Source of the DNA: Yersinia thracica
GTDB taxonomy: Bacteria > Pseudomonadota > Gammaproteobacteria > Enterobacterales > Enterobacteriaceae
Assembly (NCBI RefSeq): GCF_902170565.1
Contig: NZ_CABHXX010000098.1
Location: forward strand, 1-64,000
DNA: 64,000 nucleotides
Direction: 5' to 3'
Shown here: positions 9,814 to 21,599 of the stretch, piece by piece
Numbering within the stretch: the stretch's first letter is position 1
Layout: each line of letters begins with the position of its first letter
Translations under genes and position numbers: made by a program
The notes under the pieces: model-generated
What the model saw: the letters and a program-made list of their open reading frames with translations, nothing else
Told to the model about the DNA's origin: nothing
Databases searched by the model: none

Positions 9814-10785
9814 TCAAGAGCGAAGGGTATGCCCTAATTTCTGACGCAAATAAGCCCCCGCCCCCAGCAAACCGGGTTGCTGATGAGTAATCATATAGAC
9901 CGGAATATCCTGCAAGAAATCTTTGAAACGGCCTTTATCTTCAAAAGCACCGCGAAAACCTGAAGCTTTAAAGAACTCCATAAAGCGCGGCACGATGCCG
10001 CCTGCGATATATACACCGCCAAAGGTGCTGAGATTTAAGGCTAGGTTGCCGCCAAAGCGCCCCATAATCACGCAAAATAGGGATAATGCGCGGCGACAGT
10101 CAGTGCAACTGTCAGCCAGAGCGCGTTCGGTCACATCTTTCGGGGCCAAATTCTCGGGCTGGCGACCATCAGAAATCACAATGGCGCGGTATAAATTGAC
10201 CAGCCCCGGCCCGGAAAGCACCCGCTCAGCGGAAACATGGCCCAGTTCCTGACGTAATACCGCCAGAATCCGGTCTTCTTCTTCGCTATTGGGCGCAAAA
10301 TCTACATGCCCGCCCTCACCCGGCAAGCTTATCCAGCGGCTATCCACATTCACTAAATGCGCCACCCCAAGCCCGGTCCCTGCACCATATACCGCAACCG
10401 GTTTGCCCGGCTGTGGCGATGTGCCGCCAAATTGCAGTACATCCTGCGGCGACAACATCGGGATCGCCATTGATACCGCGGTGAAATCATTGATAATTTC
10501 TAAGTGCTTTAGTCCCAGATTTTGCTGCATTGCGGCGATAGAAAATGCCCAAGTGTGATTGGTCATTGCTACCCAATCGCCAGTAATCGGGCAGGCAATC
10601 GCAATACAGCCGTGCTCTACAGTGACCTTATGTTCTGATAAATATTGCTTAATGACAGCTTCCAGACTGTCGTAATCTAAACCTGAATATGTTTTTGCTT
10701 GTGATATTTCGCCCGTCGCCACAGCGCAAAGCGCCAAACGGGCATTAGTGCCGCCAACGTCACCCACCAGGGCATAGCTCGTCAT
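9814..10785 (-). CDS. glk: Glucokinase
   Basis: The 323-aa enzyme phosphorylates free intracellular glucose with ATP. The phosphate motif [12 protein letters not shown] lies at residues 8-19, the catalytic region INDFTAVS near residue 100, and PLP-independent sugar contacts [11 protein letters not shown] follow. The ATG at 10785 (MTSYALVG) matches the E. coli start and has GGAGA upstream; the frame extends further to 10821 without support. The position beside the ypd genes is ancestral, although the fry genes found in E. coli are absent. Confidence 0.95.
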   Translation of the reverse strand: MTSYALVGDVGGTNARLALCAVATGEISQAKTYSGLDYDSLEAVIKQYLSEHKVTVEHGCIAIACPITGDWVAMTNHTWAFSIAAMQQNLGLKHLEIINDFTAVSMAIPMLSPQDVLQFGGTSPQPGKPVAVYGAGTGLGVAHLVNVDSRWISLPGEGGHVDFAPNSEEEDRILAVLRQELGHVSAERVLSGPGLVNLYRAIVISDGRQPENLAPKDVTERALADSCTDCRRALSLFCVIMGRFGGNLALNLSTFGGVYIAGGIVPRFMEFFKASGFRGAFEDKGRFKDFLQDIPVYMITHQQPGLLGAGAYLRQKLGHTLRS

Positions 10786-10969
10786 CAGAAACTTCTCCGT
10801 TACAGATATTCTTAACTTCAATTATGCTCACTGTAAAATCAGGCTGGGGAAACAACAATCTCAATACTGGAAACCGTTTCGCTTTGGGATAAAGATCACA
10901 TAAAAACGTTTCAGCAGCGGCTAATTGCCACTGCTGACGGTAAAAAAACGCTGGGTAATGAGTCAAAAA

Positions 10970-11446
10970 TCAGTTTGAACCGCGCCCTTCATCAGAAGCG
11001 GGCTTGAGTGCTACGGGCTGACGTGAGCGAATAATTCGCGCCCGCAAACTGTCATAGACCCAGTTGTAAAACATGGTGTAAGGCAGGAAGAACAGGAAGA
11101 AACCGATCTCCAGTATAAATGCCTGTAACAGAGAAACCCCCAATACACCGGCCGCAATCGGCAAGCCAATCAAGATAAACCCACTTTCAAAACCCAATGC
11201 ATGGAATGCCCGCACACGGAGGGTTTTGGCAACACGGCTAACCGGCCAGAAGTGGTCGAATAAGCTGTTGTAAATAATATTCCACAGCATCGCCACTGAA
11301 GAGAGCAGCACGGTTAAGGTGCCCATTTGTAATATTGAACGATCCAACAGCCATGCACCAACTGGCGCACAAATCGAGATAGCAATGACCTCAAAACCCA
11401 CGGCATGGATAATTCGTTCAAATAAAGATTTGCGATGAACTTGCAT
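10970..11446 (-). CDS. PACE-family multidrug/biocide efflux transporter
   Basis: The 158-aa protein has four membrane helices arranged as two tandem BTP (bacterial transmembrane pair) units. The repeated motif is visible as RIIHAVGFEVIAISIC and RAFHALGFESGFILIG, each followed by WNxxYN/NWVYD. This is the AceI-like PACE family, which exports biocides such as chlorhexidine in some bacteria; the natural substrate may be polyamines. A LysR regulator is transcribed divergently from 101 bp away and is the likely controller, as is typical for PACE genes. Confidence 0.88.
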   Translation of the reverse strand: MQVHRKSLFERIIHAVGFEVIAISICAPVGAWLLDRSILQMGTLTVLLSSVAMLWNIIYNSLFDHFWPVSRVAKTLRVRAFHALGFESGFILIGLPIAAGVLGVSLLQAFILEIGFFLFFLPYTMFYNWVYDSLRARIIRSRQPVALKPASDEGRGSN

Positions 11447-11531
11447 AAGATACTCACTTAATTAATCAATAACAGATTGTCGAAGGTGATTATCATCGCT
11501 TTTTAAGATAGATTAAAAATAGAATCCATCG

Positions 11532-11549
11532 ATAAAATAGATATTTTAT
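11532..11549. promoter_or_regulatory. 18-bp palindrome overlapping the lysR start codon
   Basis: ATAAAATA-GA-TATTTTAT is a perfect inverted repeat whose last two bases are the first two of the LysR gene's ATG. In this AT-rich divergent spacer it is a plausible autoregulatory operator. The binding protein is not proven. Confidence 0.4.
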
Positions 11550-12423
11550 GTATTATTCTCCCGAAGCACTGATTGCGTTTGTCGAAGCCGCTGCCCTCGG
11601 CTCTTTCTCAGCGGCAGCCCGTAAGCTGCGCAAAAGCCAGTCGACCATCAGCACCGCTATCGCCAATTTAGAGGCGGATTTGGGTTTGACATTGTTTGAC
11701 CGGCAAGCCCGTCTGCCCGTATTGACTGACCATGGACGCCGTGTGCTCTCCCATGCGCTGGAAATTTTGGCCGCCAGTGAGCGGCTGGATAATCTTTCCA
11801 TCCGTTTGGCGGGCCAGGTTGAGACCCGGCTGACGTTTGTATTGTCTGATACCTATCAACCTACCCATCATGAAAGTCTGTTGCGCCGTTTTGAACAGCG
11901 TTATCCTGATATCGAGTTTGAGTGTTTAATTGCCGAAGATTTCGATGTGATTGATTTGCTGCAAATTAAGCGAGCGCATATCGGCGTGGTGGAAGTTCAG
12001 CAGCATTACCCGCCTGATATCGCGGCTAACCGGTTACCCGCACAGACTGAAATGGCAATATTTGTCAAACCCGACCATCCGCTGGCACAGTTACCCCATG
12101 TCCACCCTGAACAATTAGCCACCACCCGACAACTTCGCCTGAATACTTATAACCGCACCGAGCGCAATCAGTCGCAAGGATTAATGTGGTCAGCACCGAG
12201 TTATTTGATGTTGCTGGAAATGGCAGAGCAAGGCTTCGGTTGGGCTATTTTACCGCGCTGGTTAGTTGAGCAATACAGTCATAAAAAACTGGTCGCCTTA
12301 TCGACCATTGGCTGGCCCAAAACTATCTCAATTGATGCCGTTTGGTCGAAAAAAAACCCGCCGGGGCCAGCAGGTTATTGGTTGTTGGATCAATTGACCG
12401 GTAAGACGAATAACGGCCAATGA
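11548..12423 (+). CDS. LysR-family transcriptional regulator
   Basis: The 291-aa protein has an N-terminal winged helix-turn-helix (ALIAFVEAAALGSFSAAARK, residues 6-25, then KSQSTISTAIANLEADLG) and a C-terminal periplasmic-binding-like sensor domain. It is divergent from the PACE efflux gene, which it probably activates. No clear Shine-Dalgarno sequence precedes the ATG, and an 18-bp palindrome covers the translation start, suggesting tight control. It converges on the broken ipdC gene with 2 bp between stops. Confidence 0.88.
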   Translation: MYYSPEALIAFVEAAALGSFSAAARKLRKSQSTISTAIANLEADLGLTLFDRQARLPVLTDHGRRVLSHALEILAASERLDNLSIRLAGQVETRLTFVLSDTYQPTHHESLLRRFEQRYPDIEFECLIAEDFDVIDLLQIKRAHIGVVEVQQHYPPDIAANRLPAQTEMAIFVKPDHPLAQLPHVHPEQLATTRQLRLNTYNRTERNQSQGLMWSAPSYLMLLEMAEQGFGWAILPRWLVEQYSHKKLVALSTIGWPKTISIDAVWSKKNPPGPAGYWLLDQLTGKTNNGQ

Positions 12424-12425
12424 GG

Positions 12426-14140
<1,715 letters not shown>

Positions 14141-14334
14141 TTAGACAAAACATAAATAAATCTAATGTTTTTTAAATTATTAATTAGTTTGACAAGTGTA
14201 ACCATTTCCTGACCTTGCCTCTGATCTGCTTCCGATTCTGTTACCCATCGTCGACTCTGTGATCTTGCCAACTTACGCAATCAGTGGAAACGCATACATT
14301 AAGGCGTCGTTTACTCTCATCAATAAGGGGCATC

Positions 14335-15324
14335 ATGGTCTACCAAGCAGCTTCCTCCCGCTATCAGGAAATGGAATATCACCGTTGTGGCCGTAGTGGA
14401 TTAATGCTGCCGGCTATTTCTCTCGGCCTGTGGCATAACTTTGGCGATAGCACTTTGTATGAAAATAGCCGTAATCTGATTCATCGGGCATTTGATCATG
14501 GTATTACCCACTTTGATTTAGCCAATAACTATGGCCCGCCCCCTGGGTCAGCCGAGCTGAACTTTGGCCGAATTTTGCAACAAGATTTGCGCCCTTACCG
14601 TGATGAACTGATTATCTCGTCCAAAGCCGGCTACACCATGTGGCCCGGCCCTTATGGGGATTGGGGCTCAAAAAAATATCTGGTCGCGAGCATCAATCAA
14701 AGCTTGCAGCGCATGGGGTTGGATTATGTTGATATTTTCTATCATCACCGGCCAGACCCTAATACTCCGTTGGAAGAAACTATGGCGGCGCTGGATTTAC
14801 TGGTGCGCCAAGGCAAAGCATTGTATATCGGCTTGTCCAATTACCCTGCGGCACAAGCGCGCCAAGCCTGTGAAATTCTCGTACAGCTCGGCACCCCCTG
14901 CCTGATTCACCAACCTAAATACTCTATGTTTGAGCGCTGGATTGAAGCCGGACTGCAAGATACACTGGATGAATATGGCGTCGGCTCTATTGCTTTCTCG
15001 CCACTGGCGGGCGGCTTATTAACTGACCGTTATCTGGCAGGAATTCCATTGGATTCACGGGCTGCCAGTGACAGTAAGTTCCTGAATCCCGAGCAACTTT
15101 CAGCAGAAAAACTGGTCAAGGTTCGTCAATTAAATGAACTGGCGCTTGATCGCGGACAGAAACTGTCGCAAATGTCGTTAGCTTGGGTATTACGTGGTGG
15201 GCGGGTGACGTCAGCCCTGATTGGGGCCAGTAAAATCAGTCAAATTGATGATGCCGTTGGCATGTTGGCAAATACCGAATTCAGTGACGCAGAAATAAAA
15301 GCTATTGAAGATATTTTAGTGTAA
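14335..15324 (+). CDS. Aldo/keto reductase, YghZ-like (L-glyceraldehyde 3-phosphate reductase type)
   Basis: The 329-aa protein has the AKR TIM barrel with the catalytic tetrad visible as Asp and Tyr in FDLANNYGPPPGSAE, Lys in IISSKAGYTMWPGPYG, and His in DIFYHHRPDP. The PGPYGxxGS insertion is typical of E. coli YghZ and the AKR14 group. It uses NADPH and may detoxify aldehydes. The ATG at 14335 has AAGGGG upstream, so the first 17 codons of the longest frame are not used. It is divergent from the damaged ipdC gene. Confidence 0.82.
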   Translation: MVYQAASSRYQEMEYHRCGRSGLMLPAISLGLWHNFGDSTLYENSRNLIHRAFDHGITHFDLANNYGPPPGSAELNFGRILQQDLRPYRDELIISSKAGYTMWPGPYGDWGSKKYLVASINQSLQRMGLDYVDIFYHHRPDPNTPLEETMAALDLLVRQGKALYIGLSNYPAAQARQACEILVQLGTPCLIHQPKYSMFERWIEAGLQDTLDEYGVGSIAFSPLAGGLLTDRYLAGIPLDSRAASDSKFLNPEQLSAEKLVKVRQLNELALDRGQKLSQMSLAWVLRGGRVTSALIGASKISQIDDAVGMLANTEFSDAEIKAIEDILV

Positions 15325-15346
15325 ACGTTCTCTTTTCAATCACTAA

Positions 15347-15369
15347 ACAGGGGGGGTTATGCCCCCTGT
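15347..15369 (+). terminator. GC-rich hairpin after the aldo/keto reductase gene
   Basis: ACAGGGGG and CCCCCTGT can pair around a short loop 22 bp after the stop codon. No T run follows, so it is a hairpin with uncertain termination efficiency. Confidence 0.4.
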
Positions 15370-15493
15370 GCCCCTCTTAATTCCCCCCACAGATAAATCC
15401 TAAATCCATATTTTACAGTTTTATCCGAATCTCAGCGGCTGACTTTCTGTTTAAGATAACGCCATAGCCTATAAGGCAAGAAAAGGATAAATA

Positions 15494-15907
15494 ATGTTTA
15501 AATCGACAATGTTAAAGCTGAGTGTCGTGAGGCCAAGAAGAATAAGGCCCCTGTTGCTGATAACCATATTAGCCTGGTTCCCGCTAATCCCCATGGCGAA
15601 TGCTGAGAGTATTGAGTTGCTGCCCAGTATTTCTTTACAGATTGGCGAACAGGATCGCAGTGGTAATTATTGGGATGGTTATGACTGGCGCGACCGCCAA
15701 TGGTGGCAAAACCATCAAGGGCGAGATTTAGGCGAGCGCAATCGTCATGGTCATTACTGGGATGGTCACCGCTGGCAAGATAGAGGTTGGTGGAAAAAAA
15801 ATTATTATTATCGCGAAGGGCGCTACTGGAAATATGACAAGCATCATGACAACCGTGGCAAAAAACATCACCGTGGCCAAGGGCGAGATCATCACCATCA
15901 CGACTAA
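15494..15907 (+). CDS. ypeC: DUF2502 periplasmic protein (YpeC-like)
   Basis: The 137-aa protein has a basic N terminus, a hydrophobic signal segment ending near PMANAES, then the family motif [10 protein letters not shown]. The rest is a tryptophan-, arginine- and histidine-rich repeat region ([15 protein letters not shown] and [15 protein letters not shown]) ending in a histidine cluster. Function is unknown; the histidines might bind metal. It lies next to mntH exactly as ypeC does in E. coli. The ATG follows AAGGA. Confidence 0.82.
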   Translation: MFKSTMLKLSVVRPRRIRPLLLITILAWFPLIPMANAESIELLPSISLQIGEQDRSGNYWDGYDWRDRQWWQNHQGRDLGERNRHGHYWDGHRWQDRGWWKKNYYYREGRYWKYDKHHDNRGKKHHRGQGRDHHHHD

Positions 15908-15922
15908 CTCTCATGCAGTCCC

Positions 15923-15953
15923 TCAGACGGGTTTATAGCTTTAATCCGTCTGA
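15923..15953. terminator. Hairpin between convergent ypeC and mntH
   Basis: TCAGACGG and CCGTCTGA pair around a 15-base loop in the 55-bp gap between the two stop codons. It could end transcription from either side. Confidence 0.45.
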
Positions 15954-15962
15954 CTGATAAAC

Positions 15963-17192
15963 TTAAATTAGGCTCGCCAGCAGATAGCCATTTAAGCCAA
16001 TGACGCACAAGACAACAAACTTACCCAGAATCTGAGTCAATTTGTTATCAACCAACTCCCCCATCAATTCTTTATTGCCGGTGAATACCAATAACGGCAC
16101 CAGCGCCAATGCGATGCCAAAGCTCAGTAAAACTTGGCTCATCACCAGTATTTTAGTTGCGTCCATGCCGATCATAATGACAATAAAGGACGGCAACATA
16201 GTGATCGCGCGGCGTAGCCACATTGGAATATAAAAGTGCACAAACCCCTGCATCACCACTTGCCCAGCCATGGTGCCCACCACTGTCGATGACAGGCCGG
16301 CGGCAACCAAACTCAAGCCAAAAACGATGGCGGCAGCATTGCCCAGCAGGGGTTGTAAGGTCAAATAGGCTTCTTCGATTTCAGCAACATGTTGATAACC
16401 ATTGAAATGGAAAGCCGCAGCAGCGGTTGCCATCATAGCCAAATTCACAAAGCCAGCAATCGTCATGGCAATCGCCACATCAAACTTGGTTGAGGCGTAG
16501 CGCTCAGTTTTGGATTCTTTGCTTTCCGTTTGTGTTAATGCTGAATGCAGGTAAATGACGTGCGGCATAATTGTCGCCCCCAAGACCCCGGCGGCTAAAA
16601 ACACCGCGTTACTGTTAGGTAAGCTCGGAATAATCATCCCGCGCCCCAGGGCCGCCAGCTCGGGCTGAGAGAAAATCAGTTCAACAATATAAGATGCCGC
16701 AACGAACAATAGCAGCCCACCAATCACCATTTCGATTGGCTTTTGCCCACGGTTTTGCAGCATAAGAATAAGGAAAGTGGCGATGCCGGTCAGTACCGCG
16801 CCTTGTAGCAGTGTGACACCCAGCAGCAATTTGAAGCCGATAGCGGCGCCGATAAACTCGGCTAAATCTGTCGCCATCACGATAATCTCGGCCTGCACCC
16901 AGTAAGCCCATACCACTGGGCGTGGGAAACGATCACGGATATGCTCCGCCAGATTTTTACCGGTCGCGATCCCAAGTTTTGCTGACAGCAATTGGACTAA
17001 CATCGCCATGACATTAGCCCACACCACCACCCACAAAAGGGTATAGCCAAAGGTAGCTCCGGCTTGAATGTTAGTCGCAAAGTTACCGGGGTCGATATAG
17101 GCAATGGCGGCAATAAAGGCAGGCCCCATCAGGGAGAGTTTTATCCTCCTTGAGTTACGGCGGGGTGTATCGACAGCACGGCTATTCAACAT
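15963..17192 (-). CDS. mntH: Proton-coupled Mn(II)/Fe(II) transporter MntH (Nramp)
   Basis: The 409-aa Nramp protein has eleven membrane segments. The metal site is visible as DPGN at residues 34-37 (helix 1) and MPHVIYLHS in helix 6. It imports manganese with protons across the inner membrane and matters in oxidative stress. A Fur-box palindrome lies 56 bp before the start codon, consistent with Fur control; MntR and OxyR sites were not identified. It is divergent from nupC. Confidence 0.95.
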   Translation of the reverse strand: MLNSRAVDTPRRNSRRIKLSLMGPAFIAAIAYIDPGNFATNIQAGATFGYTLLWVVVWANVMAMLVQLLSAKLGIATGKNLAEHIRDRFPRPVVWAYWVQAEIIVMATDLAEFIGAAIGFKLLLGVTLLQGAVLTGIATFLILMLQNRGQKPIEMVIGGLLLFVAASYIVELIFSQPELAALGRGMIIPSLPNSNAVFLAAGVLGATIMPHVIYLHSALTQTESKESKTERYASTKFDVAIAMTIAGFVNLAMMATAAAAFHFNGYQHVAEIEEAYLTLQPLLGNAAAIVFGLSLVAAGLSSTVVGTMAGQVVMQGFVHFYIPMWLRRAITMLPSFIVIMIGMDATKILVMSQVLLSFGIALALVPLLVFTGNKELMGELVDNKLTQILGKFVVLCVIGLNGYLLASLI

Positions 17193-17247
17193 TCAGTATT
17201 ACCCTTGGAAATTTACGGCTACTTTCTTCTCACCCATAATATCTAAA

Positions 17248-17262
17248 TGATAATAATTATCA
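17248..17262. promoter_or_regulatory. Fur box upstream of mntH
   Basis: TGATAATAATTATCA is a perfect 15-bp palindrome of the 7-1-7 Fur type, located in the mntH promoter region. Iron-loaded Fur would repress mntH here. Confidence 0.75.
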
Positions 17263-17589
17263 AGCGCATTTAGAGTGATAAAACTTATCTCTTTGATAGC
17301 TAATACCGCATAATCTGCCGTGCAGTAAGGAGGCGCTCTTGGTTTCTGAAAAATTGTGTTAAATACTGCATCGCAATTTCCGAGCTCGCTCACTACAATT
17401 GTTCAAACTAGCATATTTACACTATCTCTGTAGCATATTATTAACATCCTATTTTTTGTGATCAACCCCACTAATTTGTTTGCGTTTATGAAAGTGAATT
17501 TCTATATTTGCGGTCTATATCTCGTTTTTAATGTAGCCGTTACATAAAATGTCCACCAAAACCTAGCCTGCCTCTAATTTGGAGCACAT
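17263..17589. other. mntH-nupC divergent promoter region
   Basis: This non-coding stretch must hold the promoters for both genes. A half-site TGTGATCAA near 17457 resembles part of a CRP site, but the second half is missing. No RNA gene or further repeat is evident. Confidence 0.35.
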
Positions 17590-18774
17590 ATGTCCCATAT
17601 TCTACAGTTTGCGTTGGCCTTAGTCGTAGTGGCCATATTGGCTCTCGTGATCTGCAAGGATCGCAAAAGCATCCGCATTCGGTTTGTTGTTCAATTATTG
17701 GTTATTGAAGTGTTGCTGGCGTACTTCTTCCTCCATTCAGAAGTTGGATTAGGTTTTGTGAAAGGATTCGCGGGCTTTTTCGACAAATTACTGGGGTTCG
17801 CTGCTACCGGTACTGATTTTGTCTTCGGCAACATGGGGGATAAAGGCCTCGCGTTCTTCTTCCTGAGAGTGTTGTGCCCTATCGTCTTTATTTCTGCTCT
17901 GATTGGTATTTTGCAGTACATTAAAGTTCTGCCCGTCGTTATTCGTATTATTGGGACTTTATTGTCCAAAGTTAACGGCATGGGTAAGCTGGAATCATTC
18001 AACGCAGTCAGTTCACTGATTCTGGGCCAGTCTGAAAACTTCATCGCCTATAAAGATATTTTAGGCAAAATGTCTGAAAAACGCATGTACACCATGGCAG
18101 CAACGGCAATGTCGACAGTTTCGATGTCTATAGTCGGTGCTTATATGTCAATGCTGGACGCGAAATTCGTGGTCGCAGCGCTGGTGCTTAACATGTTCAG
18201 CACCTTTATCGTGTTGTCGCTAATCAACCCGTATAAAGCTGAGGATGAAGAAGAGTTACAACTGAGCAACTTGCATGAAGGCCAAAGCTTCTTTGAAATG
18301 CTGGGTGAATACATCCTGGCCGGTTTCAAAGTTGCCATTATCGTGGCAGCAATGCTGATTGGTTTCATTGCATTGATTGCTGCGATGAATGCTCTGTTTA
18401 GCCTGCTGTTTGGTATTAGCTTCCAGGGTATTTTGGGCTATGTCTTCTTCCCGTTTGCTTGGGTTATGGGCATTCCTGCTCATGAAGCCTTGCAAGTCGG
18501 CGGTATAATGGCAACCAAACTGGTTTCTAACGAATTTGTAGCCATGATGGACTTGCAGAAAGTTGCATCAGAATTATCACCACGCAGTGTGGGTATTCTG
18601 TCCGTATTCCTGGTTTCATTCGCTAACTTCTCTTCCATCGGCATCGTCGCCGGTGCGATTAAAGGCCTGAATGAGCATCAAGGTAATGTAGTTTCTCGTT
18701 TTGGCTTGAAGCTGCTGTACGGCTCTACACTGGTCAGTGTACTGTCTGCGTCTATCGCGGGCCTGGTACTCTAA
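17590..18774 (+). CDS. nupC: Nucleoside/proton symporter NupC
   Basis: The 394-aa concentrative nucleoside transporter is collinear with E. coli NupC. The family motifs [13 protein letters not shown] (near residues 140-152) and [15 protein letters not shown] (near 311-325) line the nucleoside site. It imports all nucleosides except guanosine-type purines, as known for the homologue. Compared with E. coli it lacks about six residues in the loop after LFSLLFG. A strong terminator follows. Confidence 0.95.
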   Translation: MSHILQFALALVVVAILALVICKDRKSIRIRFVVQLLVIEVLLAYFFLHSEVGLGFVKGFAGFFDKLLGFAATGTDFVFGNMGDKGLAFFFLRVLCPIVFISALIGILQYIKVLPVVIRIIGTLLSKVNGMGKLESFNAVSSLILGQSENFIAYKDILGKMSEKRMYTMAATAMSTVSMSIVGAYMSMLDAKFVVAALVLNMFSTFIVLSLINPYKAEDEEELQLSNLHEGQSFFEMLGEYILAGFKVAIIVAAMLIGFIALIAAMNALFSLLFGISFQGILGYVFFPFAWVMGIPAHEALQVGGIMATKLVSNEFVAMMDLQKVASELSPRSVGILSVFLVSFANFSSIGIVAGAIKGLNEHQGNVVSRFGLKLLYGSTLVSVLSASIAGLVL

Positions 18775-18797
18775 GTATCAGAAAATAATCTCTAAAG

Positions 18798-18819
18798 AGG
18801 CGCTACGGCGCCTTTTTTT
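18798..18819 (+). terminator. nupC terminator
   Basis: The stem AGGCGC/GCGCCT with loop TACG is followed directly by a run of seven Ts. This is a canonical intrinsic terminator. Confidence 0.85.
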
Positions 18820-18920
18820 ATGCCTGTGATTCAAGGGCATGCTATTTGATGCAGTGATATTTATTGGCATGTTAAAAAACTAAAGATATAAGTCGGTAAG
18901 AAGAAATGGGGGAAATTGCT

Positions 18921-19218
18921 ATTTGGGAGTTTGGGGGATTTACTAAGGTACTGGATATAATGGTGGGTCGTGCGGGATAACTCGGCCGCTGGCCTCGCCC
19001 TTCGGGTCAACGCTTGCGCGTTGCTGTCTCGCTTCGCTCGGCTCGAACCTGAACGCAGGTTACTCGTATCATTCTGATACTCGCCCTTCGGGCCAACGCA
19101 AGCGTTGTTCAAAACTGACATGCAGTTTTGTCTCACCCACACGGTGCTGTGCAGTATGGTATTTCTGAGTTTGGGGGAGTAACTGAGATACTGGATATAA
19201 TGGTGGGTCGTGCGGGAT
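18921..19218. repeat. Hairpin-array element flanked by a duplicated tRNA-Lys 3' end
   Basis: Bases 18921-18978 repeat 19161-19218 at an offset of exactly 240 with few mismatches. The repeat includes the last 18 bases of the tRNA-Lys gene (TGGTGGGTCGTGCGGGAT in plus orientation). Between them lie consecutive small hairpins: AACGC-TTGC-GCGTT, AACCTG-AACG-CAGGTT, GTATCA-TTC-TGATAC, AACGC-AA-GCGTT and AAAACTG-ACAT-GCAGTTTT. This looks like insertion of a structured repeat with duplication of flanking DNA, or the scar of an excised integrated element. Confidence 0.65.
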
Positions 19219-19276
19219 TCGAACCTGCGACCAATTGATTAAAAGTCAACTGCTCTACCAACTGAGCTAACGACCC
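19201..19276 (-). tRNA. tRNA-Lys (anticodon UUU)
   Basis: The minus strand folds into a full cloverleaf with encoded CCA. The anticodon loop CTTTTAA reads TTT, and the T arm is GCAGGTTCGAATCCTGC. It is 26 bp from tRNA-Val on the same strand and probably cotranscribed with it. Its 3' end is duplicated at 18961-18978. Confidence 0.95.
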
Positions 19277-19302
19277 ATTATATAATGCTGAGAGTAAAGA
19301 AG

Positions 19303-19378
19303 TGGTGGGCGATACCAGATTCGAACTGATGACCCCCTCCGTGTAAAGGAGATGCTCTACCAACTGAGCTAATCGCCC
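19303..19378 (-). tRNA. tRNA-Val (anticodon UAC)
   Basis: The minus strand gives a 76-nt cloverleaf with acceptor GGGCGAT/ATCGCCC and encoded CCA. The anticodon loop TTTACAC reads TAC. The neighbouring tRNA-Lys forms a Val-Lys cluster, as near gltX in E. coli (valUXY-lysV). Confidence 0.95.
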
Positions 19379-19641
19379 CGCCGTGTTGTTGGAGTCGCAT
19401 TATAGGGATAGTTCGAAGTGAGTCAACGGTTTTTAAAACGAAAACAATCGTTCGCCGCAAATTTAAACAGGATGCGATATTTATCGCCACTCTGAACGTT
19501 TCTTTAGCCATATCTATTATTGCATACCGGTAACATCGTTGAGGAATTGTCTCAGGGTGGTAGAATGTCGCCTACTTTTTCGAATTTCGAGCAACAGCCA
19601 GCTTTCGCTGGTCGGCGTAGCGTAATAAGGCATCGAACCCA

Positions 19642-21057
19642 ATGAAAATCAAAACCCGTTTTGCACCCAGCCCTACCGGCTATCTTCACGTCGGTGGCGC
19701 ACGTACCGCGTTGTATTCCTGGTTATTCACTCGCCACTTTGGTGGTGAATTTGTTTTGCGTATTGAAGATACCGATCTTGAGCGCTCAACTCAGGAAGCT
19801 ATTGACGCCATTATGGACGGTATGAACTGGCTAAATCTGGATTGGGATGAGGGCCCGTATTTCCAAACCAAACGTTTCGATCGCTACAATGCGGTCATTG
19901 ACCAAATGTTGGAAAACGGCACTGCATATAGATGCTATTGCTCCAGAGAGCGTCTGGATGAATTGCGCGAAGCCCAAATGGCCAATGGTGAAAAACCTCG
20001 CTACGATGGCCGCTGCCGCGATAGCCAGTGTACCCATGGTGCTGATGAGCCTTCTGTCGTGCGTTTTCGTAACCCACAGGAAGGCTCCGTTATTTTTAAT
20101 GATAAAATCCGTGGCCCAATCGAATTCAGTAACCAAGAGCTGGATGATTTAATTATCCGCCGTACAGATGGTTCGCCGACTTATAACTTCTGCGTGGTAG
20201 TTGATGACTGGGATATGGAAATCACCCATGTTATCCGTGGTGAAGACCATATCAATAATACCCCGCGCCAGATTAATATCTTGAAAGCACTGGGTGCGCC
20301 GGTTCCTGAATATGCCCACGTTTCAATGATTCTGGGTGATGACGGCAAAAAACTGTCTAAGCGCCATGGCGCGGTCGGTGTAATGCAATACCGCGATGAC
20401 GGCTATCTGCCAGAAGCGCTGTTGAACTATCTGGTCCGCCTGGGCTGGTCTCATGGTGATCAGGAAATTTTCTCTGTTGCCGAGATGACCGAGTTATTTA
20501 CACTGGATGCGGTCAGCAAATCTGCCAGTGCTTTCAATACTGAAAAACTACAATGGCTGAATCATCACTATATCAATAGCTTGCCGCCAGAACAGGTTGC
20601 AGTTCACTTGTCATGGCAGGTTGAGCAGCTGGGTATTGATACTCGCAATGGCCCAGAACTCGTTGAAATTGTTAAACTTCTCGGTGAGCGCTGTAAGACA
20701 TTGAAAGAAATGGCCGAATCTTGCCGCTACTTCTATGAAGAGTTTGATGAGTTCGATGCAGACGCGGCGAAAAAACATTTGCGCCCTGTGGCTCGTCAGC
20801 CGCTGGAAGCAGTTAAAGCCAAACTGGCGGCTATCACCGAATGGACGACTGAAAACGTTCACAATGTCATTCAGGGCACCGCTGATGAGCTGGGTGTAGG
20901 TATGGGCAAAGTGGGCATGCCGCTGCGCGTTGCTGTCACTGGCGCAGGCCAATCACCGGGTATGGATGTCACTGTTCATGCCATCGGGCAGGCGCGCTCG
21001 CTAGCACGTATTGATAAAGCTCTGGCTTTTATTAGTGAACGTGAAGCGCAGCAATAA
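19642..21057 (+). CDS. gltX: Glutamyl-tRNA synthetase
   Basis: The 471-aa class I synthetase attaches glutamate to tRNA-Glu. The HIGH-type signature is [13 protein letters not shown] at residues 9-21, and the KMSKS-type loop is GKKLSKRHG near residue 237. Zinc-binding cysteines appear in [12 protein letters not shown] and the CRDSQC segment. The C-terminal part is the anticodon-binding helical domain. The divergent Val-Lys tRNA genes upstream reproduce the E. coli arrangement. Confidence 0.97.
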   Translation: MKIKTRFAPSPTGYLHVGGARTALYSWLFTRHFGGEFVLRIEDTDLERSTQEAIDAIMDGMNWLNLDWDEGPYFQTKRFDRYNAVIDQMLENGTAYRCYCSRERLDELREAQMANGEKPRYDGRCRDSQCTHGADEPSVVRFRNPQEGSVIFNDKIRGPIEFSNQELDDLIIRRTDGSPTYNFCVVVDDWDMEITHVIRGEDHINNTPRQINILKALGAPVPEYAHVSMILGDDGKKLSKRHGAVGVMQYRDDGYLPEALLNYLVRLGWSHGDQEIFSVAEMTELFTLDAVSKSASAFNTEKLQWLNHHYINSLPPEQVAVHLSWQVEQLGIDTRNGPELVEIVKLLGERCKTLKEMAESCRYFYEEFDEFDADAAKKHLRPVARQPLEAVKAKLAAITEWTTENVHNVIQGTADELGVGMGKVGMPLRVAVTGAGQSPGMDVTVHAIGQARSLARIDKALAFISEREAQQ

Positions 21058-21074
21058 AATCGAGTGTATTTATC

Positions 21075-21101
21075 AGGCGGCTGACTAAAGTCGCCTTTTT
21101 T
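21075..21101 (+). terminator. gltX terminator
   Basis: AGGCG...CGCCT with an inner GACT/AGTC pairing is followed by a T run, 18 bp after the gltX stop codon. Confidence 0.7.
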
Positions 21102-21227
21102 ATGCTGTTTGCTCACTGATTTGGCGGCTTTTTCAGCGCTTAACCTGAGAAATTGAATTAGCCGTTGACACTGTTTCAGGGGTTTCATATCATGCGCCCC
21201 GTTCACACAATTTATTATGTGCGCGTT

Positions 21228-21303
<76 letters not shown>

Positions 21304-21377
21304 AATTTCTTGTTTGGTAAAGTTTTCAAACTCGATAAGTGGATGGCATATAATTCAATACGAACAACCACATTTGT

Positions 21378-21453
<76 letters not shown>

Positions 21454-21464
21454 CTCTTTAAAAG

Positions 21465-21486
21465 ACCGGCCTATGGCCGGTTTTTT
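21465..21486 (+). terminator. Terminator of the tRNA-Ala pair
   Basis: ACCGGCC and GGCCGGT pair around loop TAT and lead into six Ts. Confidence 0.85.
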
Positions 21487-21599
21487 GCTTTTTAAACTTT
21501 GCTCTCCGTTATTCTCCAATTTATTATTCCGCACTGTTATTCTGTTTTTCTTCAAACCTGTTTTTTCTTCAAACACATTGATTACAGAGGAAATAGCCG

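Noticed and set aside
17450-17480. CRP site upstream of nupC
   Set aside because: Only one half, TGTGA, is present; the partner half at the correct spacing is missing.
19133-19511. Two minus-strand open frames across the tRNA-Lys and tRNA-Val genes
   Set aside because: They read through structural RNA genes; the cloverleaf explains the sequence.
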